Notes: generated by a model from the letters alone, not told the origin. A DNA stretch of 64,000 bases from Laspinema palackyanum D2a (GCA_025370845.1 JAMXFF010000030.1:1-64000), one strand, 5' to 3'. Counted from the stretch's first letter, positions 47,538 through 56,607 are shown. Made by a program: numbers and translations.

Positions 47538-47568
47538 GGATGGGTTGAAAGAAACCCTAGCCTTCCAA
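47538..47568 (+). CRISPR. Delocalised homing crRNA (V-K repeat 3' end + 17-nt spacer)
   Basis: GGATGGGTTGAAAG (47538-47551) is the conserved 3' handle of Cas12k CRISPR repeats. The next 17 bases, AAACCCTAGCCTTCCAA (47552-47568), match tRNA-Gly bases AAACCATAGCCTTCCAA (complement of 47724-47740) at 16 of 17 positions, and the match stops exactly there. The target is preceded on its strand by GTA, a valid GTN PAM. No second repeat or array is present. Confidence 0.8.
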
Positions 47569-47593
47569 TGAGGACACCTGATTGATGCCTGGG

Positions 47594-47684
47594 CGACATT
47601 AATTTGTCAACACCATTTCGACGACATCAATCTGTCCAAAGGACAAGTAATGTGGCAAAACGACAAATAATTTGTTAAATAACA
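47594..47684. mobile_element. Tn7-like (V-K CAST) transposon end with four TnsB-type repeats
   Basis: Four related motifs of consensus CGACAtTAATtTGTC: 47594-47610, 47622-47637, 47641-47660 and 47661-47684. The outermost ends ..TTTGTTAAATAACA, so the end read inward starts TGTTATTTAACAAATTAT, with the TGT terminus of Tn7-like elements. The terminus is 56 bp from the PAM in the tRNA, within the 49-66 bp spacing known for V-K insertions. The opposite end was not found in the window. Confidence 0.75.
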
Positions 47685-47689
47685 AAAAA

Positions 47690-47760
47690 AGCGGGCAGCG
47701 AGAATCGAACTCGCATCAATAGCTTGGAAGGCTATGGTTTTACCACTAAACTATGCCCGC
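47690..47760 (-). tRNA. tRNA-Gly (anticodon UCC)
   Basis: 71-nt cloverleaf: acceptor GCGGGCA/TGCCCGC, D-arm AGTTTAGTGGTAAAACC, anticodon stem ATAGC/GCTAT with loop CTTCCAA (UCC), T-arm GCGAG-TTCGATT-CTCGC, discriminator U, no encoded CCA. It is the attachment site for the neighbouring transposon end: the protospacer covers the anticodon arm and the element abuts its 3' end. Confidence 0.95.
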
Positions 47761-47981
47761 AGTTGGCAGCGTTAGCTACATGATCCAATATAGCATGACT
47801 TTTCTAAATTGCAACATATTTTTTTAACAAAGGCTGAAATTTTGTCAGGGAGGGGGTTTTAGGTGCGGTAACTGGATTAAATGGTCCAGAAAACCCGGAC
47901 TCGATTCCGTGGAGTGACTCCACACTGGACTGAGGAGCGTGTCACTATAGAGGGGTAAGCATTCAGGACTATTCCAGGATC

Positions 47982-48614
47982 ATGGATACGGATCCTCTTT
48001 ATAAGCGCTTTCCTAAAGTTGAGATCCCTCGACGGGGGGCAGCTTTTGTGATTGATTATTGGATTGTGTGGCTGTTGAGTTCCCTGGGGGCCGATCGCAC
48101 TGTTGAGGGGATGTCATGGGATCAATCTTTCTGGTTCCTCCTCCTCTGGTTGCTCCTGCGGGTGTTCCTTCCTGGGCGCAATCACGGCCAAAGTTTGGGC
48201 CGGTGGGCGCTCGATATTACCCTGGTCGAGTTGCGATTTGGGCGCACCCCGTTATTGCTGAATTTATTTAAGCGGGAAGCTATTGCTGGTGCCGGTGCCG
48301 TGTTGGTGGCGATCGGGTTGAGTCACTTGAACCCGGGTCATGGTATGGGAATGCTCTTACTCGTTCCCTTGGCGATCGACTGTAGTGCGGTTTCCACAGA
48401 CCCGTTTCGGCGGCAAGCGTTTCACGATCGCGTTGCCAATACGATGATTATCGGGACCCTCCGGGGATTTTCTCTAGATATCAAATTAAAACGGGCATAT
48501 CGCAAACTCCGACGCGCCTACCAAGAATTTAAGCAAAATCGCAGCAGTCGCTCGTTTGAGGACACTCGCCAATATCGAGGCGATCGCGATGACTTTGACG
48601 ACTTTGAGGATTAG
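47982..48614 (+). CDS. RDD family membrane protein
   Basis: 210 residues. RRGAAFVIDYWIVWLLSSL (R..D) and GRNHGQSLGRWALDITLV match the RDD fold with its conserved Arg/Asp residues, and QAFHDRVANTMII the terminal motif. About three to four membrane spans, then a charged cytosolic tail rich in Arg/Asp (..RGDRDDFDDFED). Function unknown; some RDD proteins are ion antiporters. Confidence 0.85.
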   Translation: MDTDPLYKRFPKVEIPRRGAAFVIDYWIVWLLSSLGADRTVEGMSWDQSFWFLLLWLLLRVFLPGRNHGQSLGRWALDITLVELRFGRTPLLLNLFKREAIAGAGAVLVAIGLSHLNPGHGMGMLLLVPLAIDCSAVSTDPFRRQAFHDRVANTMIIGTLRGFSLDIKLKRAYRKLRRAYQEFKQNRSSRSFEDTRQYRGDRDDFDDFED

Positions 48615-48779
48615 ATTTGAGGAGAGTCGGGAGAGCAAATCCCCTTGGGTTAACGATTATTAACCGGGAGTCTGACTGATAAGAAAACTTAATTTAGGGA
48701 AAATGGGCGAAATAGCCGATTCTATGAGATAATCATAAATCGTGTCTAAATCTGTCCTTATTGGGAGCGGGGAGACCTA

Positions 48780-48968
48780 ATGGCTAAAGGTGTCCGAATC
48801 ATTATTACCTTGGAATGTACCGAGTGCCGGACTAATCCGGACAAGCGCTCTGCTGGAGTGTCTCGGTACACAACTCAGAAAAACCGTCGAAATACCACTG
48901 CCCGGTTAGAACTTAAAAAATTCTGCCGGTACTGTAACAAACCGACGGTGCATAAAGAAATCAAATAG
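48780..48968 (+). CDS. rpmG: 50S ribosomal protein L33
   Basis: 62 residues, [17 protein letters not shown].. with ..[16 protein letters not shown]: both CxxC pairs are present, the Zn-binding (C+) form. Followed by rpsR and RNase R, a common cyanobacterial order. Confidence 0.98.
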   Translation: MAKGVRIIITLECTECRTNPDKRSAGVSRYTTQKNRRNTTARLELKKFCRYCNKPTVHKEIK

Positions 48969-49078
48969 ATGAGGCGTTTATCCTCAAGGCAACAACTGGG
49001 GCTTTGAGGTGGCGTCTCCAAATTTGTTAAGAGTCCTTGACTTGTCCATTCAAAAAACTGTACAGAGATTGAACTGCT

Positions 49079-49294
49079 ATGGCATACTACCGTCGGCGTG
49101 TTTCGCCAATTAAACCGGATGAACCCATCGACTACAAAAATGTAGAACTGCTGCAAAAATTCATCACCGAGCGCGGAAAGATTCTGCCTCGGCGGATTAC
49201 AGGCTTAACCGCCAAGCAGCAGCGGGAACTCACCCAAGCAATTAAGCGAGCTAGAATTGTCGCTTTGTTGCCATTTGTGAACCAAGAAGGATAA
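49079..49294 (+). CDS. rpsR: 30S ribosomal protein S18
   Basis: 71 residues, [20 protein letters not shown].., with [21 protein letters not shown]. Complete. 110 bp after rpmG. The gap to the RNase gene (49295-49375) holds an AGATTTTAGG/CCTAAA-type hairpin like that between psaF and psaJ. Confidence 0.98.
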   Translation: MAYYRRRVSPIKPDEPIDYKNVELLQKFITERGKILPRRITGLTAKQQRELTQAIKRARIVALLPFVNQEG

Positions 49295-49375
49295 AAATAG
49301 TGGCACTGAAGGCTTTTAGATTTTAGGTGCGATCTGATATCTAAAGTCTAAAACCTAAACGCTGGGGTATCGATC

Positions 49376-51391
49376 GTGGAAAAGGGAACGCTGCTCGAAT
49401 ATCGGCTGAACGGGGACCGACGTCTAGCTGTAGCCGACCGTCCGGATGGCAAGAAAAACTGGGTTGTGGTGGATGAAAATGGTCAAGCCAATAGCATTCC
49501 ACCCAGACAAATCGCCTACGAAATCGGTGGAGGTTCCTATAAACCCTCCGATATCCCGAACTTCCGCAAGGAAGTAGAGAAATATCTCGACCCGGATAGT
49601 TTAGAGGTGGCGTGGGAAATCTTGGTCGAGGAAAACCGGGGGGTTGACCCCGGGGAAATGGCGATGTTGCTCTTTTCTGAAAATGAGCCGCCTAATCGCT
49701 ATGCCTCTTACTTATTGCTGTCTGAGGATAAGCTCTATTTCAAGCAAAAAGGGGACCGTTATGAGCCGCGATCGGCCACGCAGGTTGCGGAACTCAAGCA
49801 CCAACAGGAAGTAGAAACCCAACGACAGCAAGAGTGGGGCAATTTTGTAGCACGGGTGCAGCAACGACTCGCCGGGGATCTGGTGGAGTGGGAAAATAGC
49901 GATCGCATCCGCGTCGAAGCCTTAGAAAAATATGCCGCCTTGGCAGAAGAAGCGCGAGAACGCAATCAGGCCAAGGAAACGCTTTCATCATTAGGCCGGA
50001 CCGACACGCCCCAAGCTGCCTTTAAGCTTTTGGTAGAGTTAAAGGTGTGGTCTGAACACGAAAATCTATTTTTACGGCGAACTCAGATCCCAACTCATTT
50101 TTCTACCAAGGTACTGGAAGTGGCCCAACGGTGTTTGAATTTTCCGCCTCCTGATCTGGATGCGAACAACCGCCTAGATTTGACCCATCTCAAGGTCTAT
50201 ACCATCGATGATGAAAGCACCCTAGAAATCGATGACGGGGTGAGTTTGGAATACCTGGAAGATGGCCGTCAAAGGCTATGGATTCATATTGCGGATCCGA
50301 CACGCTTGCTGTCGCCGGGAGATGAATTGGATTTAGAGGCCCGTCGGCGCAGCACTACGGTTTATTTGCCGACGGGGATGGTGCCCATGTTTCCTCATGA
50401 ACTGGCAACGGGTCCCATGAGTTTGGTGCAGTCGCAACTTTGTGCGGCCCTGAGTTTTTCGGTGATTTTAGAGGAGAGTGGCGCGGTAGCGGAATATAGC
50501 ATCCATGTCTCGACGATTAAGCCGACTTATCGGTTGACTTACGATGATGTGGATGAGATGTTGCAATTGGGGTTGCAAGCGGAACCGGAAATTAGCGCGA
50601 TCGCCGCTTGGTCCAAACGTCGCCATGCTTGGCGGGTGGCTCAAGGGGCCATTACTATTTCAATGCCGGATTCCTCCATCAAGGTAGATGAGAATGAGGA
50701 AATCACGGTCCAACTCCTGGAAGATTGTCCGTCTCGGCAATTGGTGGCGGAAATGATGATTTTGGCCGGGGAATTGGGTGCACGCTACGCGCAAACCCAC
50801 AATATTCCGGTGCCATTTCGCGGTCAACCTCAGCCGGAATTGCCTCCTGAAGAGGAATTGTTGATTTTACCGGCGGGTCCGGTGCGATCGAGTGCGATTC
50901 GGCGCTGTATGCCAAAAAGCGAGATGGCAACGACTCCCTCCCGTCATGCGAGTTTAGGGTTGGATGCTTATATCCAGGTGACTTCTCCGATTCGTCGCTA
51001 TAGCGATTTATTGGCCCATTTCCAGATTAAAGCGCACCTGCGGGGGGACCCGCTGCCGTTGGCGGTGTTAGAGGTCCAGGAAATTGTCCAGAGTATCGGA
51101 ATGGCGGTGCGAGAGGCATCTTTGGTGGAACGCCAAACCAATCGCTATTGGATTTTGGAATATCTGCGCCGTCACACGGGAGAAGTTTGGCAGGCGGTGG
51201 TGTTGCGCTGGTTGCGTGAGGATGAAAATCTCGGGTTGATTCTGTTGGAAGATATTGGCATCGAGTTGGCATGGCGTTTCCCTCGGGCGGTGTCCCTGGG
51301 CGATCGGCTGGATCTGCAAGTTGCTTATGCCGACCCCCGTGAGGATCAGATCCATTTCCAAGAGATGGTGTATCAAACGGCTCAATTGTAA
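49376..51391 (+). CDS. Ribonuclease R/II family exoribonuclease
   Basis: 3'-5' exoribonuclease, 671 residues, GTG start (MEKGTLLEYRLNGDRRLAVA). N-terminal cold-shock-like part, then RNB catalytic domain with the acidic cluster YTIDDESTLEIDDGVSLE (about 280-297), HIADP and the C-terminal SPIRRYSDLLAHFQI motif. The C-terminal S1 segment is short. Downstream of rpmG-rpsR it fits the conserved cluster linking ribosomal proteins and RNA turnover. Ends in a terminator hairpin. Confidence 0.93.
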   Translation: MEKGTLLEYRLNGDRRLAVADRPDGKKNWVVVDENGQANSIPPRQIAYEIGGGSYKPSDIPNFRKEVEKYLDPDSLEVAWEILVEENRGVDPGEMAMLLFSENEPPNRYASYLLLSEDKLYFKQKGDRYEPRSATQVAELKHQQEVETQRQQEWGNFVARVQQRLAGDLVEWENSDRIRVEALEKYAALAEEARERNQAKETLSSLGRTDTPQAAFKLLVELKVWSEHENLFLRRTQIPTHFSTKVLEVAQRCLNFPPPDLDANNRLDLTHLKVYTIDDESTLEIDDGVSLEYLEDGRQRLWIHIADPTRLLSPGDELDLEARRRSTTVYLPTGMVPMFPHELATGPMSLVQSQLCAALSFSVILEESGAVAEYSIHVSTIKPTYRLTYDDVDEMLQLGLQAEPEISAIAAWSKRRHAWRVAQGAITISMPDSSIKVDENEEITVQLLEDCPSRQLVAEMMILAGELGARYAQTHNIPVPFRGQPQPELPPEEELLILPAGPVRSSAIRRCMPKSEMATTPSRHASLGLDAYIQVTSPIRRYSDLLAHFQIKAHLRGDPLPLAVLEVQEIVQSIGMAVREASLVERQTNRYWILEYLRRHTGEVWQAVVLRWLREDENLGLILLEDIGIELAWRFPRAVSLGDRLDLQVAYADPREDQIHFQEMVYQTAQL

Positions 51392-51400
51392 CAACTTTCT

Positions 51401-51429
51401 CCCTGAATCCATACCCAATGGGTTCAGGG
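51401..51429 (+). terminator. Terminator after the RNase R gene
   Basis: CCCTGAATCCA pairs with TGGGTTCAGGG (one G-U), 7-nt loop, followed by TGTTTT. Begins 9 bp after the stop codon. Confidence 0.75.
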
Positions 51430-51494
51430 TGTTTTAGGTGATTGTTGCTGATTGTTAACTGATGATTTAAGCGATACTAAAGTTTAATGAGTTG

Positions 51495-51926
51495 ATGATG
51501 AACCCTTCTAATTTTCAATCCGCCTATCCTTTGCCTCCGACAGGGGAGGACGTTAAATTAGCGCAGGAAAGTAGCCGACTTTTGGCAGGTTACACCGATG
51601 CAGAGAAACCGCAAATTATCATTCAGACTGATGAAATGAATAGTCAGGCGATCGCAATTCCTGAGTCTGCTTTTCTGATGTTGGTTGAAATTTTAGAACA
51701 GATGGCTCAGGGGAATGCAGTTAGGCTTGTTTCCTTACCCGCAGAACTCACGACTCAAGAAGCTGCCAATATTTTAGAGGTGTCCCATCCTTATTTGGTG
51801 GAATTACTGGAATCGGGAGAAATCCCCTCCCAAATAGTGGAGACAAAGCGACAGGTGCGTTACGAAGACGTGTTGCACTACAAAAACCAGATTGAGGAGA
51901 AAGGGCGGCAAACTTTGGATGAGTGA
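51495..51926 (+). CDS. Excisionase-type HTH antitoxin, apparently orphan
   Basis: 143 residues. The C-terminal half LTTQEAANILEVSHPYLVELL..GEIPSQIVETKRQVRYEDVLHY is the MerR/excisionase winged helix found in cyanobacterial antitoxins. The N-terminal half (IPESAFLMLVEILEQMAQG) is the usual dimer/linker segment. A PIN toxin normally follows directly, but here only repeats and the next large gene follow. Confidence 0.8.
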   Translation: MMNPSNFQSAYPLPPTGEDVKLAQESSRLLAGYTDAEKPQIIIQTDEMNSQAIAIPESAFLMLVEILEQMAQGNAVRLVSLPAELTTQEAANILEVSHPYLVELLESGEIPSQIVETKRQVRYEDVLHYKNQIEEKGRQTLDE

Positions 51927-52036
51927 GTTGCGGACGCTCAAAATTTAAACAGGGGATATTGAGTTAATTGGGTCAATTTTTCAGATTTTTTAAGTGTGAT
52001 TAATGTGGGGTAATTATTGAAGTTGTGACATCGACG

Positions 52037-52128
52037 GGGGATAACGACTGAAGTCGTTACTACGAACAAAGAGAACGACTGAAGTCGTTACTACGAACAA
52101 AGAGAACGACTGAAGTCGTTACTACGAA
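52037..52128. repeat. CTACGAAC / ACGACTGAAGTCGT tandem repeat (copy 3)
   Basis: Three head-to-tail units 'aACGACTGAAGTCGTtactacgaacaaagag', period 31 bp. Same family as 9775-9868. Lies between the orphan antitoxin and the 1369-residue membrane protein. Confidence 0.85.
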
Positions 52129-52205
52129 CTGGGGAGGGGCTTGGGGTAGTTGGGGTTGTGACAGTTTATGAATTTGGCTCTAGACGATCGCCTAATTGAG
52201 AAAAG

Positions 52206-55200
52206 ATGGCGCATAATTTTGATAAGCGCTATGAGGGCCTTCCCATGTCTGCTGACTCTGAGCTCCCGATCGAACTTGAAGTAAAACTCCGACTGCGTGA
52301 ACCCGGTCTCTTGGCAAAGCTCGATGCTTTAGTGAGTTTGGGTTTGCTCTCGGATGACCGAGTAAAAGTATTGTGCCGAACCTATCTGAGTGAACCGTTG
52401 CCGGAACCCCAGGTGATTGCCTCACCAGTCGCTCAGAAGGTGGAGGAGGAGTGGGCAGATGAGCCGCTACTCCCTCCCGTATTAACTCCTGTCGCCTCGA
52501 CTAAAACCACGACTCCGCGTCAACCTCAATGGATACAGTCTCTGATGGCGGAACTGAGTGTTCGCTGGTTACTGTTTCTTGGGGTGTTTATGGTGGTGCT
52601 CTCCTCTGGGGTCCTAGCGGCGACCCAATGGGAGCGATTTCCCCCAGCAGGTCAGTATTTAGTCTTATTTGCCTATACCCTGATTTTTTGGGGGGTGAGT
52701 GTTTGGGCGCAGCGCCAGTCTCAATTAAGGCTGACGGCGCAAACCTTGCAATGGGTGAGTCTGTTGCTGCTGCCGGTGAATTTTTGGACAATGGATGGGT
52801 TTGGCTTGTGGGAGTCGCCCTTGGGATGGGGTGCGATCGCCGTTGCTGCGCCAGTCCTCAGTTTCATCGCTTGGCAGGTTCTTCCCCTGGTGTTGGGAGA
52901 GCATCGCCAATCCCGGCGGACTCTGTTTCCCTTGGCGGTTTACCCCGTCCTCTGTTATCTCCATTGGGGATGGTCCTTCCCGGGATTTGCGACGATCGCC
53001 GTTTATTTAGGCACGATCGCCACGGCTTTAGTTACAGTGTCTCCCGGAAAGAAAAAATCAGGGGTTAACTCCGAATTCCCCTCACCTTCTAACCTTCAAC
53101 CGTTTAAGATTCTTCTCTTCTCCTACGCCTTAGCGATTCTCTGTGGACGGGCAATTTTTGGCCTCGGGGTGCCGATCGCTCAGTTAGGATTGGCGATCGC
53201 CATTGGCGGTTGGATCATCTTGGAATCAGACCTCACAAAAGAACAGCCCAAGGTTAGAGAACCCATACCCCCTGTCCCCCAAGCAGAAGGGGATATTCTC
53301 CCGTGGGAAGTGACCGCTAGACCCCCTCAACTCTTCGGTTATTTGGGGGGATGGTTGATGTTTGCCGGTTGGTTAGTTTCTGTGGGAGAGCAACCCTGGC
53401 AGGCGATCGCCATTAGTGCTTTAGCCCTATGGTGGCTGGGTCGTCGCCTCCCTCGATTTTTCCACTTGTTTGATACCATTGCGATTTTTACAATTACCTT
53501 ACAAGGCTATTGGTTAATTCGCGATATTATTCCCCCAGCCGTTCGCACCAGCGCGATCGCCACCGGGACACAACTGGCTCAAGCGCAACAGAGTCCCTGG
53601 GCATTGCTGGGCTTAACCTTCTTTCCCTATCTACTCTTTGTCGTCTGGCTAACCGACTGGTTATATCGTCGCCCACCGGCTCAATTAGAGCAGGGGGCGA
53701 AAGTTTCAGCCCGAGTGGGAGATGTCTGGGCGCTGGGATTTGGGGTTATTCTCACCCTGTTGAGTATTCCCGCCTCTTCCATGCGATCGCTGAATTTATT
53801 AGCTTCTACTGTAACTCTGGCAGTGGTGACCGATCGCCGTTTAAGTTGGCGAACCCACGGCCCCACTGCTGCTCGTCCCATCCGTCCGGGAGAATTGGGG
53901 CGGTTGAATTCTTTAGTTTACTTGAGCCATATCAGTGGATTGCTTGCCATCTGTTCCTTCATTCATTGGGGATTTCCTAACTTACCTCTCCTCCACTGGG
54001 GTCTAATTTTATTAGGGGTGACGATCGCCGAATGGGTAGTCTCTCTCACCTTAGAATTTAGGCCGGATCTGGCGTTGAGTTTACGGATTTCGGCTTGGGT
54101 TGAAAGTTGTTGGCCCGTGGGGCTGGGGTTAGCCAGTGTAAGTTATCTTTTCTTTTGGCTCAGTTATTACGCGCCAGGGGCTCGTGATGGCTCACTCTTG
54201 CCGATACTGTGGTTGGCGATTCCGTTGGCATTAACTGCGATCGCACATTTTTCCCCAGATCGCCGCTTGGTGGCAACCTCATTGAGTATCGCGGCTTTAA
54301 TTGTAGCCCCGAATTTGCTGGGGTCGGGCGCAAGCGAAGCAATGGTGTTATTAGAGTTAGGAGTCGGCACCCTGTTGATGTTGGTGAATACGCGATTATT
54401 GCAGCATAAGGCTGTCGCTGGGATCACCGTGGGGTTTGGATTATGTTTTTCCATGGTAACAGTGGCGATTTTGTTGCGTTCCCTTTCCTACGACGAATTG
54501 TTTGTCATCAGTGCGATCGCCGTCGCTGCTTTGTGCGGCAGTTATGCCGTGACGAGACAGCGTTCCAGTTCCCTGGCTCAAATTTATGGCAAAGCCTATC
54601 AAGGATGGGCGATCGCATGGGGAGGTTTAGCATTAACGGCGATTTCTATTCATGCCTCTAGTCTGTATTTCTGGGGATATATGGAATCCTCGGTGCCGAT
54701 TTTAATCGCCACCATTTTGATAGCTGGAACTCTCACTTATCGGATGTGGTTATCTCCGGCGGTTTGGACCTTTTATGCCTTGGGTTGGGCGGTTGAATTA
54801 ATCGCTGCTGAAACCTTGATATTTTTCGGACCCTCCCTGATGAGTTTGGCGATCGCTAACCTCATTCTCGGACTGGTTGCCGCCTTGGTGGGTGAGTGGT
54901 GGATTCGTCGCACTGGCAGACCCCTTCGCACCAGTTGGAAGGTGATTCCGTTAATTTATGGGCTGTTGGGACAGGCATTACGGTGGGGAACGGTCACCAG
55001 TTGGAGTGGATTGACCACCTTAACATTGGTGGTAATTGCCTTGACCATTGGACGTCGCAGCCGGGAAATGAAACCCCTGGTTTATTTAGCCTTAATTGGC
55101 ATTTCTGTTTCAGCTTATGAGTTTCTCTATTATCAAATTTCTGGGTTACCCGATGCGGCTCAATTCATTGCCATTGCCACCTTGGGTGCAGGGATTGTTT

Positions 55201-56315
55201 ATAACTATCGATGGCTGGAACCTTGGTTAACGGATTACCTGAATTTGACCAAAAAGGAAGTGGAATTTTTTGCTCACACTCACTGGGGTTTGAGTAGTTT
55301 TGTCTGGTTGAGTGCGATCGTCCTGTTCTCAGCAAGTGCGACAGCAGCCAGTTCCCTGGGGTCGATTGACTTGATTGGCGTAGGAACTGGGGTGTTTTTA
55401 ACCAATTATGCCCTCTTGCAGGGTCGGTTCCCCGAATTCAAAGCGGGTGAATCTGATCCGCGCGATCGCCCAGAAGCGGTTCAAACTGCTGAAACTTGGG
55501 TGTATATCAGTATGGCTGAATCCGCAGCAGTGGGCTTTTATGTGTTTGGATATCTTCCCAGCAGTTTACAGGAGATGTTCATCGCTTGGGGGGGTGCGAT
55601 CGCCTGTGTTGGCGCTTACTTCCTAGATGTTTTCCCCTGGGACCGTTGGGGATGGCCCCTGAGACCCTGGCGGTTGATAGCGCGACTCCTCCCCGGATTG
55701 GTGATTACCACCACGGGACTCGGGTTTTTCGGCGACATCAATCAAGTTTGGGCGGTTTCTGCACTAATCGTTGCGGCTTTTTATGTGTACCTCAGCTATT
55801 TCCATCGTCAAATTCGGTTGACTTATTGGAGTGCCATCTTACTCAATTGGGTGATTCTGCGGGGGCTTGCGGAGCAATTTGTCACTGATCCGATCGTCTA
55901 TGTGATTCCCCTTGCTGCGGGTATTTTATACTTTGCCCAGGTTGAACCCACGCTCCAACCGTCCGATCGCAAAGAACTCCGTCACGGGGTCAGGGTATTG
56001 GCGATCGGCAGTATTAGCTTTACCTCCTTAATTACCAATCATTGGTTGGTTTCAGGCATCGTCAGTTTATTAATTGGCGTGGCAGGGTTAAGCTTGCGAA
56101 TCCGAGCCTTTCTCTATGTAGGAACTGTCACCTTTTTGCTCAATGCCATTTATCAACTGATCATTCTCAACGCCCTTTATCCGTTTCTGCGATGGGTGAT
56201 TGGATTATTCGTGGGGATTGGCTGTATTTGGGTTGCCGCAACGGTGGAAACTCGTCGAGAACAATTAGTCACCCTTCTCCAAAATTGGCGGATAGAGTTA
56301 GAGTCCTGGGATTAA
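52206..56315 (+). CDS. Very large multi-spanning membrane protein (DUF2157/DUF2339-like)
   Basis: 1369 residues with a short soluble N-terminus (LEVKLRLREPGLLAKLDALVSLGLLSDD, 26-53) of the DUF2157 type. Then more than 30 hydrophobic segments run to the C-terminus, ending in a soluble tail VETRREQLVTLLQNW. Such giant polytopic proteins occur in many filamentous cyanobacteria but have no known function; no catalytic motif is visible. Rich in Trp, Leu and Ala. Single gene. ATG 52245 (MSADSELP) is an alternative start. Confidence 0.8.
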   Translation: MAHNFDKRYEGLPMSADSELPIELEVKLRLREPGLLAKLDALVSLGLLSDDRVKVLCRTYLSEPLPEPQVIASPVAQKVEEEWADEPLLPPVLTPVASTKTTTPRQPQWIQSLMAELSVRWLLFLGVFMVVLSSGVLAATQWERFPPAGQYLVLFAYTLIFWGVSVWAQRQSQLRLTAQTLQWVSLLLLPVNFWTMDGFGLWESPLGWGAIAVAAPVLSFIAWQVLPLVLGEHRQSRRTLFPLAVYPVLCYLHWGWSFPGFATIAVYLGTIATALVTVSPGKKKSGVNSEFPSPSNLQPFKILLFSYALAILCGRAIFGLGVPIAQLGLAIAIGGWIILESDLTKEQPKVREPIPPVPQAEGDILPWEVTARPPQLFGYLGGWLMFAGWLVSVGEQPWQAIAISALALWWLGRRLPRFFHLFDTIAIFTITLQGYWLIRDIIPPAVRTSAIATGTQLAQAQQSPWALLGLTFFPYLLFVVWLTDWLYRRPPAQLEQGAKVSARVGDVWALGFGVILTLLSIPASSMRSLNLLASTVTLAVVTDRRLSWRTHGPTAARPIRPGELGRLNSLVYLSHISGLLAICSFIHWGFPNLPLLHWGLILLGVTIAEWVVSLTLEFRPDLALSLRISAWVESCWPVGLGLASVSYLFFWLSYYAPGARDGSLLPILWLAIPLALTAIAHFSPDRRLVATSLSIAALIVAPNLLGSGASEAMVLLELGVGTLLMLVNTRLLQHKAVAGITVGFGLCFSMVTVAILLRSLSYDELFVISAIAVAALCGSYAVTRQRSSSLAQIYGKAYQGWAIAWGGLALTAISIHASSLYFWGYMESSVPILIATILIAGTLTYRMWLSPAVWTFYALGWAVELIAAETLIFFGPSLMSLAIANLILGLVAALVGEWWIRRTGRPLRTSWKVIPLIYGLLGQALRWGTVTSWSGLTTLTLVVIALTIGRRSREMKPLVYLALIGISVSAYEFLYYQISGLPDAAQFIAIATLGAGIVYNYRWLEPWLTDYLNLTKKEVEFFAHTHWGLSSFVWLSAIVLFSASATAASSLGSIDLIGVGTGVFLTNYALLQGRFPEFKAGESDPRDRPEAVQTAETWVYISMAESAAVGFYVFGYLPSSLQEMFIAWGGAIACVGAYFLDVFPWDRWGWPLRPWRLIARLLPGLVITTTGLGFFGDINQVWAVSALIVAAFYVYLSYFHRQIRLTYWSAILLNWVILRGLAEQFVTDPIVYVIPLAAGILYFAQVEPTLQPSDRKELRHGVRVLAIGSISFTSLITNHWLVSGIVSLLIGVAGLSLRIRAFLYVGTVTFLLNAIYQLIILNALYPFLRWVIGLFVGIGCIWVAATVETRREQLVTLLQNWRIELESWD

Positions 56316-56414
56316 CCCTCACTGCCAATACTCCATCTTTCCTCGATGGAATTAGGAACAGGCATTCCTCCATTCCTCTTGTTATGGGTATTGCAAAATA
56401 TAAATCATCCAAAC

Positions 56415-56478
56415 GTTCGTAGTAACCCCTTAAGGGGTTTCTTTCATAAGGATGACTCCTGAAGGAGTCACTACGAAC
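56415..56478. repeat. Compound palindromic repeat with CTACGAAC frame (copy 4)
   Basis: GTTCGTAGT ... ACTACGAAC outer inverted repeat encloses two other palindromes, AACCCCTTAAGGGGTT and TGACTCCTGAAGGAGTCA. Outer frame as in copies 1-3, inner hairpins different. Confidence 0.8.
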
Positions 56479-56607
56479 ATTTTGGATATTTTATTTTTTA
56501 AAGCTCCCTATCCCCAACAGTTTGGGGTGGAAATGACTGACGAGGAACAGACTCATTTTCAACCCAGACTAATCTCGCATATTTAATTGTTGATTGTTTC
56601 TAAACTC

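Noticed and set aside
47538..47580. Looked for a conventional CRISPR array around the repeat handle
   Set aside because: Only one partial repeat is present; no second repeat within the region.
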